Positions 19,990 to 28,569 of a stretch of 64,000 nt of DNA are shown one piece after another (position 1 is the stretch's first letter; the number at the start of each line of letters is the position of its first letter). This DNA is from Amycolatopsis alkalitolerans (GTDB lineage: Bacteria; Actinomycetota; Actinomycetes; Mycobacteriales; Pseudonocardiaceae). The notes beneath the pieces were generated by a model, which worked only from the letters and a program-made list of their open reading frames with translations, searched no databases and was not told the origin of the DNA. The DNA is taken from the NCBI RefSeq assembly GCF_006152065.1, contig NZ_VDFW01000006.1:62001-126000 (forward strand). Direction: 5' to 3'. The position numbers and the translations under genes are program-made.

Positions 19990-20826
19990 GTGGCGATACT
20001 GGACGCACCACCGCCGAAGTCGTCGCCGGGCCCTGGCGCGAAGGCCGTCCGCACGATCGGCGAGCTGCTCATCACCGCTGGTCTGATCGTGCTCCTGTTC
20101 GTCGTCTACGAGCTGTACGTGACGGACCTCTTCTCCGCCCAGAAGCAGGCCAGCGCCACTGCCGGCCTGGACGACCAGTGGTCACAGAGCCGCGAGCTGC
20201 ATCCGGAACTGATCGACGGCAAGGCGTTCGCGAAGCTGTACATCCCGAGCTTCGGCGCCGACTACCACTTCACCATCCAGGAGGGCACGGACCAGGCCGC
20301 GCTCGAAATCGGCCCCGGCCACTACAAGGGCACCGCGCTGCCGGGTGAGCCGGGCAACTTCGCCGTCGCCGGGCACCGCGTCGGCAAGGGAGCCCCGTTC
20401 AACGACCTGGATCTGCTCAGCTCGTGCGACGCGATCGTCGTCGAGACCCAGACCGACTTCTTCGTGTACCGGGTACTGCCGCATTCCGACGAGATCGCGA
20501 ACTGGGCCACCGGCAAGGGGAAGCAGCCCCAGTGCGCGAAGGTCAGCACGCTGCGCACGAGCGCGCCAGACGGCGGTCCGTACGGCCAGACGTTCGGTCG
20601 CGAGGTCGTCAGCCCCAACGAGGTCGACGAGGTGGCGCCGGTGCCGCATCACCTGACCGACGTGCTGCCCGCGGCGCAGCAGGTCGCGCTGCTCACGCTC
20701 ACCACCTGCCACCCGCAGTTCTCCGACCGGCAGCGGCTGATCGTGCACGCCGTGCTGACCAACCAGTTCCCGAAGACTCCGGGCGCCACATACGCTCAGT
20801 TGCTGCAGGCGATCGGGGAGGCGTAG
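19990..20826 (+). CDS. Class E sortase
   Basis: 278 aa; GTG with GAGAGGAG upstream. N-terminal signal-anchor helix (IGELLITAGLIVLLFVVYEL), then the sortase beta barrel: KLYIPSFGADYHFTI, PGNFAVAGHRVG (catalytic His), LLTLTTCHPQFSDRQRLIVH (catalytic Cys and the following Arg). Class E enzymes attach LAxTG-type proteins to peptidoglycan in high-GC Gram-positives. No LAxTG substrate gene is recognisable nearby. Immediately followed by a 53-aa membrane protein gene. Confidence 0.93.
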   Translation: MAILDAPPPKSSPGPGAKAVRTIGELLITAGLIVLLFVVYELYVTDLFSAQKQASATAGLDDQWSQSRELHPELIDGKAFAKLYIPSFGADYHFTIQEGTDQAALEIGPGHYKGTALPGEPGNFAVAGHRVGKGAPFNDLDLLSSCDAIVVETQTDFFVYRVLPHSDEIANWATGKGKQPQCAKVSTLRTSAPDGGPYGQTFGREVVSPNEVDEVAPVPHHLTDVLPAAQQVALLTLTTCHPQFSDRQRLIVHAVLTNQFPKTPGATYAQLLQAIGEA

Positions 20827-20988
20827 ATGTACGGCTGGATCTGGCGTCACCTGCCGGGACCGGTGGGCGCGAAGCTCGTGCTCGCGATCGTCCTGGTCGC
20901 GGCCGTCGTGGCGGTGCTGCTGTTCGTCGTGTTCCCGTGGCTGGACCCGAAGCTGCCGTTCAACCAGGTCTCCGTCACCGGTGGGTAG
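20827..20988 (+). CDS. 53-aa single-pass membrane protein
   Basis: ATG directly after the sortase stop, 53 codons to TAG. MYGWIWRHLPG leads into a strongly hydrophobic helix (AKLVLAIVLVAAVVAVLLFV), then FPWLDPKLPFNQVSVTGG. The aromatic cap and short external tail look designed rather than random, and the coding frame keeps high GC at third positions. Small proteins of this shape lie just before trpG/pabA in relatives. Function unknown; it may assist the sortase (inference). Confidence 0.75.
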   Translation: MYGWIWRHLPGPVGAKLVLAIVLVAAVVAVLLFVVFPWLDPKLPFNQVSVTGG

Positions 20989-20997
20989 AGTGGCTCC

Positions 20998-21639
20998 ATG
21001 CGAGTCCTCGTGGTCGACAACTACGACAGCTTCGTCTACAACCTCGTGCAGTACCTGGCGCAGCTCGGCGCCGACTGCACGGTCTGGCGCAACGACGTCG
21101 TCGAACTCGACCGCATCACGGATTTCGACGGAGTGCTGGTCTCGCCGGGGCCGGGCACGCCGGAGCGCGCGGGCCAGAGCATCGACGTCGTCCGCCGGTG
21201 CGCCGCCACCGGGACCCCGGCCCTCGGGGTGTGCCTCGGGCACCAGGCGATGGGCGTGGCGTGGGGCGCCACCGTCGACCGCGCCCCGGAGTTGCTGCAC
21301 GGCAAGACGAGCCAGGTGCATCACCAGGGGCTGGGCGTGCTGGCCGGGTTGCCCGATCCGTTCACCGCGACCCGCTACCACTCGCTGACCGTGCTGCCGG
21401 AGACGATCCCGCCCGAGTTCGAGGTGACCGCGCGGACCGAATCCGGCGTGGTGATGGGGATGCGGCACCGAGAGCTGCCGGTGGAGGGCGTCCAGTTCCA
21501 TCCGGAGTCGGTGCTGACGCAGGGCGGGCATCGGATGCTCGCCAACTGGATGGCCATCGCCGGGCATGCGGTCGAGAAGTCATTGGTGGACGGTCTGGTG
21601 CGCCAGGTCGAGGTGCTGCAGAAGGCCGCGGTTGCGTGA
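20998..21639 (+). CDS. trpG: Anthranilate/aminodeoxychorismate synthase glutaminase subunit
   Basis: 213 aa class I glutamine amidotransferase. MRVLVVDNYDSFVYNLVQYL opens the family, LVSPGPGTPE forms the oxyanion loop, GVCLGHQAMG carries the nucleophilic Cys and VQFHPESVLT the His-Glu pair. It supplies ammonia to TrpE or PabB, so it serves tryptophan and/or folate synthesis. The partner subunit is not in this window. A gene annotated trpG precedes pknB in mycobacteria. Confidence 0.93.
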   Translation: MRVLVVDNYDSFVYNLVQYLAQLGADCTVWRNDVVELDRITDFDGVLVSPGPGTPERAGQSIDVVRRCAATGTPALGVCLGHQAMGVAWGATVDRAPELLHGKTSQVHHQGLGVLAGLPDPFTATRYHSLTVLPETIPPEFEVTARTESGVVMGMRHRELPVEGVQFHPESVLTQGGHRMLANWMAIAGHAVEKSLVDGLVRQVEVLQKAAVA

Positions 21640-22412
21640 CGGCGCTGGTGCGGCTCCACGGCGTCGGTAAGCGTTACGGCCGGGGGAAGCCCGTGCTCAC
21701 GGGCGTCGAGCTGGAAATCCCGCGTGCAGCCGTGATCGGCATCGTCGGCACGAACGGGTCCGGGAAATCGACCTTGCTGCGCATCCTCGCGCGGGTTTCG
21801 GCGCCCTCCTCGGGCACGATCGAGGGTGCGCCGCCGGTCGGTTACGTGCCGGACCGCTTCCCGGCCTCGACCCGGATGAGCGCCCTTGCGTACCTGCGGC
21901 ATCTCGGCCGGATGAGCGGAGTGTCCGATGTGGACGCCCGGGCGGCCCGGCTGCTAGAGCGCCTGGCGCTGGCCGGTGGTCCGCGCACGCCGATCAAGCA
22001 GCTGTCGAAGGGCAACGCGCAGAAGGTGGGGCTCGCGCAGGCGCTGCTCACGGATCCGGACCTGCTGGTGCTCGACGAGCCGTGGTCCGGGCTCGACCCG
22101 GCCGCGCACGGTGTCCTCGGCGAGTTGATCGCGGACACCCGCGAGCGCGGGGCGAGCGTGGTTTTCACCGCACACGACGAGGAAGTCGCGCAGCAGCACG
22201 CTTCGCGGGTGTTCCGCATGGCTGACGGCGTGTTGCGGGAATCGGCCCCGACGGTGCGGATCGTGCTGCGTGGTGGCGGCGACGTGCCGTGGACCGAGGT
22301 GGCGGCGCGCGACGGTGACCAGCTCGAGCTGGCGGTCCCGGCCGAGCGCGTCGACAAGGTGCTGCTGGACGCGTTGCAGCGCGGGTGGTCGGTGCTGGCG
22401 GTGGCACGGTGA
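21636..22412 (+). CDS. ABC transporter ATP-binding protein
   Basis: 258 aa; GTG at 21636 overlaps the trpG stop (GTGA). Walker A GTNGSGKST, Walker B LLVLDEPWSGLDP, H-loop VFTAHDEE. The signature motif is LSKGNAQKVG, as in exporter-type DrrA/antibiotic-export-like ATPases. The C-terminal about 50 residues are an extra small domain. Coupled by GTGA to the following membrane protein, which is probably its permease partner. Cargo unknown. Confidence 0.9.
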   Translation: MTALVRLHGVGKRYGRGKPVLTGVELEIPRAAVIGIVGTNGSGKSTLLRILARVSAPSSGTIEGAPPVGYVPDRFPASTRMSALAYLRHLGRMSGVSDVDARAARLLERLALAGGPRTPIKQLSKGNAQKVGLAQALLTDPDLLVLDEPWSGLDPAAHGVLGELIADTRERGASVVFTAHDEEVAQQHASRVFRMADGVLRESAPTVRIVLRGGGDVPWTEVAARDGDQLELAVPAERVDKVLLDALQRGWSVLAVAR

Positions 22413-23044
22413 TCCGGTACCAACTGGCGCTGCTCGGCCATTCGCAGCGGTGGCTGCCGCCTTCGTTCGCGTTCGTCGTGGTGCTGGCGATCCTGTACCC
22501 CGACGCGGGCGCGCCGGTCATGCCGGAGTTCGCGGTGAGCGCCGGCGCGCTGACCGTGGTGGCGTGCTGGCTCACGATCGCGCTGATCGACGCCGAGGAC
22601 CCGGTCCAGCGGCTCATCACCCGGGTCCACGCGCGCGGGCTCTCGAGGTTGTTCGGCGGGGTGGTCGTCGCGGTGCTGGCCTGCTGCGCGGCACTCACGG
22701 TGGTGTCGCTGACGTGGTCCTCGATGCGGCACGGCGGCGAGCCGGCAGGCGATCTCGAGTTTGGCGTGCTCGCCCACCTGGCCGGGGCCTGCACCGGACT
22801 CGCGATCGGGCTGCCCTGCTCGCGGCTGCTGCTGCCGCGCATCGGCTACACGGTGCTCACCGCGCTGGCGGCCCTCGTCGTGGTGCTGCTGGTTCGGTGG
22901 ATCCCGCTGCTCAACCCGCTGCTCCGCGCGATGTCGTCCGATACCCCGGCAGCGGGTCCGATGGTGCTGAGCGTGGTGAGCTCAGTGCTGGTCCTGGCGG
23001 TCAGCGCGACCGGGGTCGCCTACGTCCACCAGCGACGCGGCTGA
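22409..23044 (+). CDS. ABC transporter membrane subunit (probable)
   Basis: 211 aa, start coupled to the ATPase gene. About six hydrophobic helices, including PPSFAFVVVLAILYP, LFGGVVVAVLACCAALTVVS and VLSVVSSVLVLAVSATGVAY. No soluble domain. Its pairing with the preceding ATPase suggests a half-size ABC-2-like permease. The 3' 63 bp overlap the decayed mannosyltransferase gene on the opposite strand. Confidence 0.75.
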   Translation: MIRYQLALLGHSQRWLPPSFAFVVVLAILYPDAGAPVMPEFAVSAGALTVVACWLTIALIDAEDPVQRLITRVHARGLSRLFGGVVVAVLACCAALTVVSLTWSSMRHGGEPAGDLEFGVLAHLAGACTGLAIGLPCSRLLLPRIGYTVLTALAALVVVLLVRWIPLLNPLLRAMSSDTPAAGPMVLSVVSSVLVLAVSATGVAYVHQRRG

Positions 23045-23722
23045 GAGCAGCATCGCGACCGTGGCGCTCGTCGCGACCACTGCGGTCCGCGCTCGCCGGG
23101 ACAGCGCGGACGCGGCGAGCGGCAGGGCGGCCCACAGCACGTACCACGGCTGCACGACCGGCCCCGAAACGACCATGACGGCGAAAACCAGTCCCAGGCC
23201 CGTCAGCGGGTCCCGCCGGCCGACGAAGATCGTCCAAACCAGCCAGGCCGCGACGAGCACGCCCGCGATCGCGCCGATCCAGACGCATACTCCGATCGCC
23301 CGCGTGGTGATGTCCGCGCCCGCCAGCGCGCTCGCGAGGAAACCGAGCTGGTTGGTCGGCGCCAGCCAGCTGTGCACCCGAGCGGACGCGCTCAGCGTGC
23401 CGACCCAGCCGAAGCCGAGACCTCGTCCGGGAGATCGCGATCCAAACCGGGCCGTAGGGCGCGGGCGTGTTCTGCCAGTAATGGCTGACCTGCTGCACCA
23501 CCGGCGAATCCGGGCCCAGCGCATCCAGCGGCCCAAGCCGGTAGGGATCGAGACCCCGTGCCGCGATCACTCCCTGCGCGAGGTAACTGCGCACGTCGCC
23601 ACTGAACAGGGGGCGCGAGACCAGTAGCGGAAGGCACCACAGCGCGGTGATCCGGTAATCGCAGTGCCGGCGAATCCCGCGACCGGTGGAACCCGGATGT
23701 CCACGCGCAGGCCAGCGCTCAT
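22982..23722 (-). pseudogene. Decayed MptB-like polyprenol-dependent mannosyltransferase
   Basis: Two frames carry pieces of a GT-C glycosyltransferase. Frame one (about 23651-23426) has PLLVSRPLFSGDVRSYLAQG, RGLDPYRLGP and QNTPAPYGPVWIAIS, the conserved periplasmic region of MptB-type enzymes. After about 23425 similarity moves to another frame: GLGFGWVGTLSASARVHSWL and VVQPWYVLWAALPLAAS. A third frame (AGLRVDIRVPPVAGFAGTAI, from 23722) may be the start. Intact members are about 450-550 aa; the central membrane region is missing. At least one large deletion and two frame changes make it non-functional. Confidence 0.7.
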
Positions 23723-23861
23723 CGTCTGGCGAAGTCCCATTGGGAACATGCTGTCGGAGCCGGGGCACGCCGGTGATCCGGGGAATCCCCGGTCCTTCCC
23801 TGAGCGGGACCCGGAGTTACGGAGCGAGCGGCCGGCTACGACCCTCGCCCCGACACGGCGA

Positions 23862-25865
23862 TCAGCCGCCGCCGCGGCCTGGTGGGGGGAGGATCCCGCC
23901 GCCGGTCGAGGTCGGTGTGGTCGAGCTACTGCTGCTGCCGCTGGTCTGGCCGACGTAGATGGTGACCGTCTGGCTCTTCGTGATCTGCGTGCCCGCGGTC
24001 GGCGCGGTGCGAGTGACCAGGCCGTCCTTGCTCGGATCGAACGTGGGGTCGGCCTGCGTGTTCAGCTGACCGTCCCAGCCCGCCTGCGTCAACTTCGCCT
24101 GCGCTTCCTGCGGCGTGAGGCCTGTCAGATCCGGCATCGAGATCTGCTGCAGCGAACCGTCGGACACGTACAGCGTGATGGTGCTGCCCTCTGGCTGCGA
24201 CCCGCCGTTCGGCTTCTGGTTGACCACGATGCCCGCCGGCTGGTCCGACGCCTGCGTCTGCTTCGCGACGGTGAACCCGGCCGCCTTCAACTGGGCCTCG
24301 GCCACGCTGGCCTGCTGCCCGGTGTAGTCGGTGACGTTGACCAGGTTCTTCGTCTTGCCGACGGTGATCGTCACCGTCGTGCCCTCGTCGACCGTCGTGC
24401 TCGGGCCAACGCTCTGGCGGACGACCTTGCCGTACTGGTTCGGGTCGCTGACGTCGATCTGCGGCACGTTCGGGTCGAGATAGAGCCCGGCCTGCGTCAG
24501 CGCCTGCTTCGCCTCGTCCTCGGTCTTGCCGGTCAGGTCCGGCACCGACACCTTCGCCGGCGCGGCGCCGATGCTCAGCTTGATCTCGGTCGAGGTGCTC
24601 ACCGACATCCCGGCCGCCGGATCGGTGGACAGCGCCTTGCCGACGTCGTCCGGGTTGTTGCACGCCGCCTGCCCGGTCTCGAGCATCTTGCACGACACCG
24701 GCACGATCGTGACCTTCGTGAAGCCCTTGTTCCGCAACGTCTCCGTCGCGACGTTCTGCTGCTGGCCCTTGACGTCGGGCACCTGCGCCGTCGCCGGTTT
24801 GGTGTCGAACGCCCCCGACAGCCACACGATGAACGCGACCAGCGCGAGCGCGATCACCGTGAAGATCACGGCGGTCCACATGCGGCGGCGACGGCGACGA
24901 GCCGGATCCTCTTCGTCATAGCCGTCGCCGTAGTCCTCGTAGTCCGCCGCGTGGCCCGGCGGGCCGCCGCCGGTCAGCACCTGCGTGCGCTCGTCGGCGG
25001 TCATCACCATCGGCGCGGACGGGCGCTGCCCGGACAGCACGCGCACCATGTCCGAGCGCATCTCCGCGGCCGACTGGTACCGGTTCGCCGGCCCCTTGGC
25101 CAGCGCCTTCAGCACGATCGCGTCCAGTTCCGGCGACACTGCGGGGTTCACCGTGGACGGGGCCTTCGGGTCCTCCCGGACATGCTGGTAGGCAACCGCG
25201 ACCGGGGAGTCCCCGGTGAACGGCGGCTCACCGGTGATCAGTTCGTACAGCACGCATCCGGCGGCGTACACGTCCGAGCGCGCGTCCACCCCTTCGCCGC
25301 GCGCCTGCTCCGGCGACAGGTACTGGGCCGTGCCGATCACCGCCGCGGTCTGGGTCATCGCGGCCTGGCCGTCGTGCATCGCGCGGGCGATCCCGAAGTC
25401 CATCACCTTGACCGCGCCATGCGTCGTGATCATGACGTTGGCCGGTTTCACGTCCCGGTGCACGATGCCGTGCCGGTGCGAGAAGTCGAGTGCGGCACAG
25501 ACGTCCGCCATGACCTCCATCGCCCGCTTCTCCGACATCGGGCCCTCGGTCTTGACGATGTCGCGCAGCGTCCGGCCGTTGACGTACTCCATCACGATGT
25601 AGGGGAGCGGACCGTACTCGGTCTGCGTCTCGCCCGTGTCGTAGACGGCGACGATCGCCGGGTGGTTCAGCGCGGCCGCGTTCTGCGCCTCACGCCGGAA
25701 GCGTTCCTGGAACTGCGGGTCACGGGCGAGGTCGGCACGAAGGATCTTCACCGCGACCTCGCGCCCCAGCCGGACGTCGGTGCCGTGGTGGACCTCGGAC
25801 ATGCCGCCGTAGCCGAGCGTGTCGCCCAGTTCGTAGCGGTTGGAGAGCAGTCGGGGTGCGCTCAT
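23862..25865 (-). CDS. pknB: Ser/Thr protein kinase PknB with PASTA domains
   Basis: 667 aa from ATG 25865 (SAPRLLSNRYELG aligns with known PknB N-termini; longer starts at 25883/25892 are possible). Kinase residues about 10-280: GYGGMSEVHHG, VAVKIL, the catalytic HRDVKPANV, MDFGIARA, and an activation loop with TQTAAVIGTAQYLSPEQA. An Arg-rich stop precedes one transmembrane helix (TAVIFTVIALALVAFIVWLS), then four extracellular PASTA repeats that bind muropeptides or lipid II. Last gene of the fhaA-pknB run. Controls peptidoglycan synthesis and division. Confidence 0.97.
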   Translation of the reverse strand: MSAPRLLSNRYELGDTLGYGGMSEVHHGTDVRLGREVAVKILRADLARDPQFQERFRREAQNAAALNHPAIVAVYDTGETQTEYGPLPYIVMEYVNGRTLRDIVKTEGPMSEKRAMEVMADVCAALDFSHRHGIVHRDVKPANVMITTHGAVKVMDFGIARAMHDGQAAMTQTAAVIGTAQYLSPEQARGEGVDARSDVYAAGCVLYELITGEPPFTGDSPVAVAYQHVREDPKAPSTVNPAVSPELDAIVLKALAKGPANRYQSAAEMRSDMVRVLSGQRPSAPMVMTADERTQVLTGGGPPGHAADYEDYGDGYDEEDPARRRRRRMWTAVIFTVIALALVAFIVWLSGAFDTKPATAQVPDVKGQQQNVATETLRNKGFTKVTIVPVSCKMLETGQAACNNPDDVGKALSTDPAAGMSVSTSTEIKLSIGAAPAKVSVPDLTGKTEDEAKQALTQAGLYLDPNVPQIDVSDPNQYGKVVRQSVGPSTTVDEGTTVTITVGKTKNLVNVTDYTGQQASVAEAQLKAAGFTVAKQTQASDQPAGIVVNQKPNGGSQPEGSTITLYVSDGSLQQISMPDLTGLTPQEAQAKLTQAGWDGQLNTQADPTFDPSKDGLVTRTAPTAGTQITKSQTVTIYVGQTSGSSSSSTTPTSTGGGILPPPGRGGG

Positions 25866-25902
25866 CGGAGAAGGCCTGTCCATTCCGTCCAAGGTGTACT
25901 CA

Positions 25903-27096
25903 TCATGCCCCGTAGGTCTTCGGTTCGGTGGGAGGCGGCTGGTCCCGGCTGGGCACGAGGTTCGTCCCGATCTGCCCCGGCGGTGCCGAATCGTCCGACT
26001 TCAGCAGTCTGGGTACGAGCAGCGCCGCCGCGACGATGATGCCCGCGACCACGATGGCCAGCACAACCCACAGCGCCGTGAGGTTCCGCCGGCGCCGGCC
26101 GGGCATCGGCATCACCCCACTGGGATGACTCATGGGCGGCGCCACGGGTTGCATCACCGGATGGGAGACGGGGCCGACAGGTGTGCCCGGCTGCTGGTTC
26201 GGCACGTACGCCTGCACCAGACCGGACGGCGCCGGCAGTGGGTGACCGGCGCGGACGGCGGCGGTGGCGGCCGCGAACTCGCCGCCGGTCCGGTAGCGCT
26301 GCCGCGGATCCTTCACCAGCGTCGCCTCGATGAGGGCTCGCGCGCCCGGCGGCACGTCCGGCGGGAGCGGTGGCGGCAGGTCGCGGATGTGCATCATGGC
26401 GACCGTCACCGAATGCTCAGACCGGAACGGCCTGTGGCCGGCAAGACATTCGTAGCCGCATACGGCCAGCGAGTACACGTCACTCGCCGGTTCGGCGTCG
26501 TGCCCCAGGGCCTGCTCGGGCGCGATGTAGTGGGCCGTACCCATGACCATGCCCGAGCGCGTCACCGGCGCGGCGTGCGCGGCCTTGGCGATCCCGAAGT
26601 CGGTGATCTTGACCGAGTTCGCGGGCGTGACCAGGATGTTGCCGGGTTTGATGTCGCGATGCACGAGGCCCCGCTCGTGCGCGGCCTGCAGCGCGGAGCC
26701 GGCCTGCTCGAGGATGCCGAGCACCCGGTCGGCGGCGAGGCGCCCTTCGCGCGCGAGGATCCCGGCCAGCGGCTCGCCCTCGACGAGCTCCATGACCAGG
26801 TAAGCAATGGATTCGCCCGCTGCGCCCTGCGCCCCACCCGCCCCGGCCGGAGCGCTTTCACCGTAATCGTGCACGGCGGCGATCCCCGGATGGTTCAACG
26901 AGGCCGTCGTGCGCGCCTCCGTCCGGAAGCGGTGCAGGAACTCGGCGTCCCCCGACAGCTCCGCCTTGAGCACCTTCACCGCGACGATGCGGTCCAACCG
27001 GGTGTCGCTGGCCTGCCAGACCTCGCCCATCCCGCCGACGGCGATCCGGCTGACCAGGCGGTAGCGCTCCGCCACCAGCTGACCCGTGGACAGCAT
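25903..27096 (-). CDS. pknA: Ser/Thr protein kinase PknA
   Basis: 397 aa. Kinase domain: [52 protein letters not shown]. The insertion [15 protein letters not shown] between strands is a lineage-specific loop. A Pro/Met-rich linker, then a membrane helix ([20 protein letters not shown]) and a short external tail without PASTA repeats, as in mycobacterial PknA. Starts 3 bp after the pbpA stop and precedes pknB by 37 bp. Confidence 0.96.
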   Translation of the reverse strand: MLSTGQLVAERYRLVSRIAVGGMGEVWQASDTRLDRIVAVKVLKAELSGDAEFLHRFRTEARTTASLNHPGIAAVHDYGESAPAGAGGAQGAAGESIAYLVMELVEGEPLAGILAREGRLAADRVLGILEQAGSALQAAHERGLVHRDIKPGNILVTPANSVKITDFGIAKAAHAAPVTRSGMVMGTAHYIAPEQALGHDAEPASDVYSLAVCGYECLAGHRPFRSEHSVTVAMMHIRDLPPPLPPDVPPGARALIEATLVKDPRQRYRTGGEFAAATAAVRAGHPLPAPSGLVQAYVPNQQPGTPVGPVSHPVMQPVAPPMSHPSGVMPMPGRRRRNLTALWVVLAIVVAGIIVAAALLVPRLLKSDDSAPPGQIGTNLVPSRDQPPPTEPKTYGA

Positions 27097-27099
27097 TCG

Positions 27100-28569
27100 C
27101 TACCCACCCCCGAGCAGCGCGTTGATCGTGGCCCGGCCGACGCCGGCGGCGACGGAGCTGCCGGTGGCCTCCAGGCCCCGGTTACCGCCGGACTCCACGA
27201 CCACCGCGACCGCGATCTGCGGGTTGTCGGCGGGCGCGAAGGCGGTGTACCACGCGTGCGGCGGGGTGTTCTTCGGATCGTTGCCGTGCTCGGCCGTACC
27301 GGTCTTGGAGGCGATCTTGATGTCCGGCCTCTTGCCGCCGCCCTTGGTGTTGTCCTCCGAAGCCTCCATCATCTGCTTGAGGATTCCGGCGTTGGCCGAC
27401 GACAGCGCCGGCGTGCCGGTGAGCTCCTCCGGCGTGAAGCCTTCGAGGTCGGACAGGTCGGGCGCGAGGAGCTTCTTCACCAGCTGGGGCTTCATTGCCA
27501 TCCCGCCGTTCGCGACTGTCGCCGCGAGCAGGCAGTCCTGCAGCGGGGTCAGCCGCACGTCACGCTGGCCGATACCGCTCTGGTACAGCGCGGCTGTCGA
27601 GTCCAGCGCACCGAGCGTCGACGGCACGACCTTCGTCGGGATCGTCAGGTCGGTCTGGCCGATACCGAAGTTCGCCGCGGTCGCGCGCAGCTTCTCCGCG
27701 CCCAGCTGACCGGCGAACGTCGCGAACGGGACGTTGCACGAGTGCGCGAGGGCGTCGGCGAAGGTGTTGCCAGGGCACGTCTCGCCGTCGTAGTTCTCCA
27801 GCGTCACGCTGGTACCGGGCAGTTGCACGCTCGACGCCTGGCTCACCGGCGTGGAGGGCGTGGCCCCGTTCTCCAGTTCGGCCGAGGCCACCACGAGCTT
27901 GAACGTCGAGCCGGGCGGGTACGTCTCCGAGATCGCCCGGTTCAGCATCGGGTTCTTCGGGTCGCTGGTGTACGCCGACCAGGCTTTCTGCTGCGCCGTC
28001 GCGTCGTGCGAGGCCAGCGCGTTGGGGTCGTACGACGGCGTCGAGACCATCGCCAGGATCTCGCCGGTCTTCGGGTTCATCGCGACGACCGCGCCGGTGA
28101 ACCCCTTCGACGTCATCGCGTCGTAGGCGGCCTGCTGGACTGCCGGGTTGATGGTCAGCTGCACGTTGCCGCCGCGCGGGTCCCGGCCGGTGACCATGTC
28201 CGACAGGCGCCGCACGAACAGTCGCGGATCCGAACCGGTGAGGATGTCGTCCTCGGTGCGCTCCAGCCCCGCCGAGCCGTAGCGCACCGAGTAGTAGCCG
28301 GTGACCGGCGCGTACAGCGGGCCGTTGAGGTACCGGCGCTGGAACTTCAGCTTGTCGTTCGTCGGCGCCACGTCGGCGATCACCTGGCCGTTGAACTGCG
28401 AGATGAAACTGCCGCGTTGACGCGCGTACTCGTCGAGCAGTACCCGCTGGTTACGCGGGTCGGTGCGGTAGTCGTCGGCCTTGACGACCTGCAGGTATGT
28501 GTTGTTGGCCAGTAGCAGCGCCACCATGACGAGCATGGCGATGCCGACCCGGCGCATGGGCTTGTTCAT
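27100..28569 (-). CDS. pbpA: Class B penicillin-binding protein PbpA
   Basis: 489 aa. One N-terminal signal-anchor helix (VGIAMLVMVALLLANNTYLQ), a dimerisation region, then the transpeptidase domain with YPPGSTFKLVVA (active Ser in STFK), SCN in ALAHSCNVPFA and ASKTGTAEHG. Crosslinks peptidoglycan and partners with the SEDS protein RodA. The start overlaps the rodA stop (ATGA). Confidence 0.96.
   Translation of the reverse strand: MNKPMRRVGIAMLVMVALLLANNTYLQVVKADDYRTDPRNQRVLLDEYARQRGSFISQFNGQVIADVAPTNDKLKFQRRYLNGPLYAPVTGYYSVRYGSAGLERTEDDILTGSDPRLFVRRLSDMVTGRDPRGGNVQLTINPAVQQAAYDAMTSKGFTGAVVAMNPKTGEILAMVSTPSYDPNALASHDATAQQKAWSAYTSDPKNPMLNRAISETYPPGSTFKLVVASAELENGATPSTPVSQASSVQLPGTSVTLENYDGETCPGNTFADALAHSCNVPFATFAGQLGAEKLRATAANFGIGQTDLTIPTKVVPSTLGALDSTAALYQSGIGQRDVRLTPLQDCLLAATVANGGMAMKPQLVKKLLAPDLSDLEGFTPEELTGTPALSSANAGILKQMMEASEDNTKGGGKRPDIKIASKTGTAEHGNDPKNTPPHAWYTAFAPADNPQIAVAVVVESGGNRGLEATGSSVAAGVGRATINALLGGG

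Noticed and set aside
23664-28515. Two long plus-strand frames (791 and 891 codons) across pknB/pknA/pbpA
   Set aside because: Antisense to unmistakable kinase and PBP genes; low-complexity Arg/Gly/Val composition.
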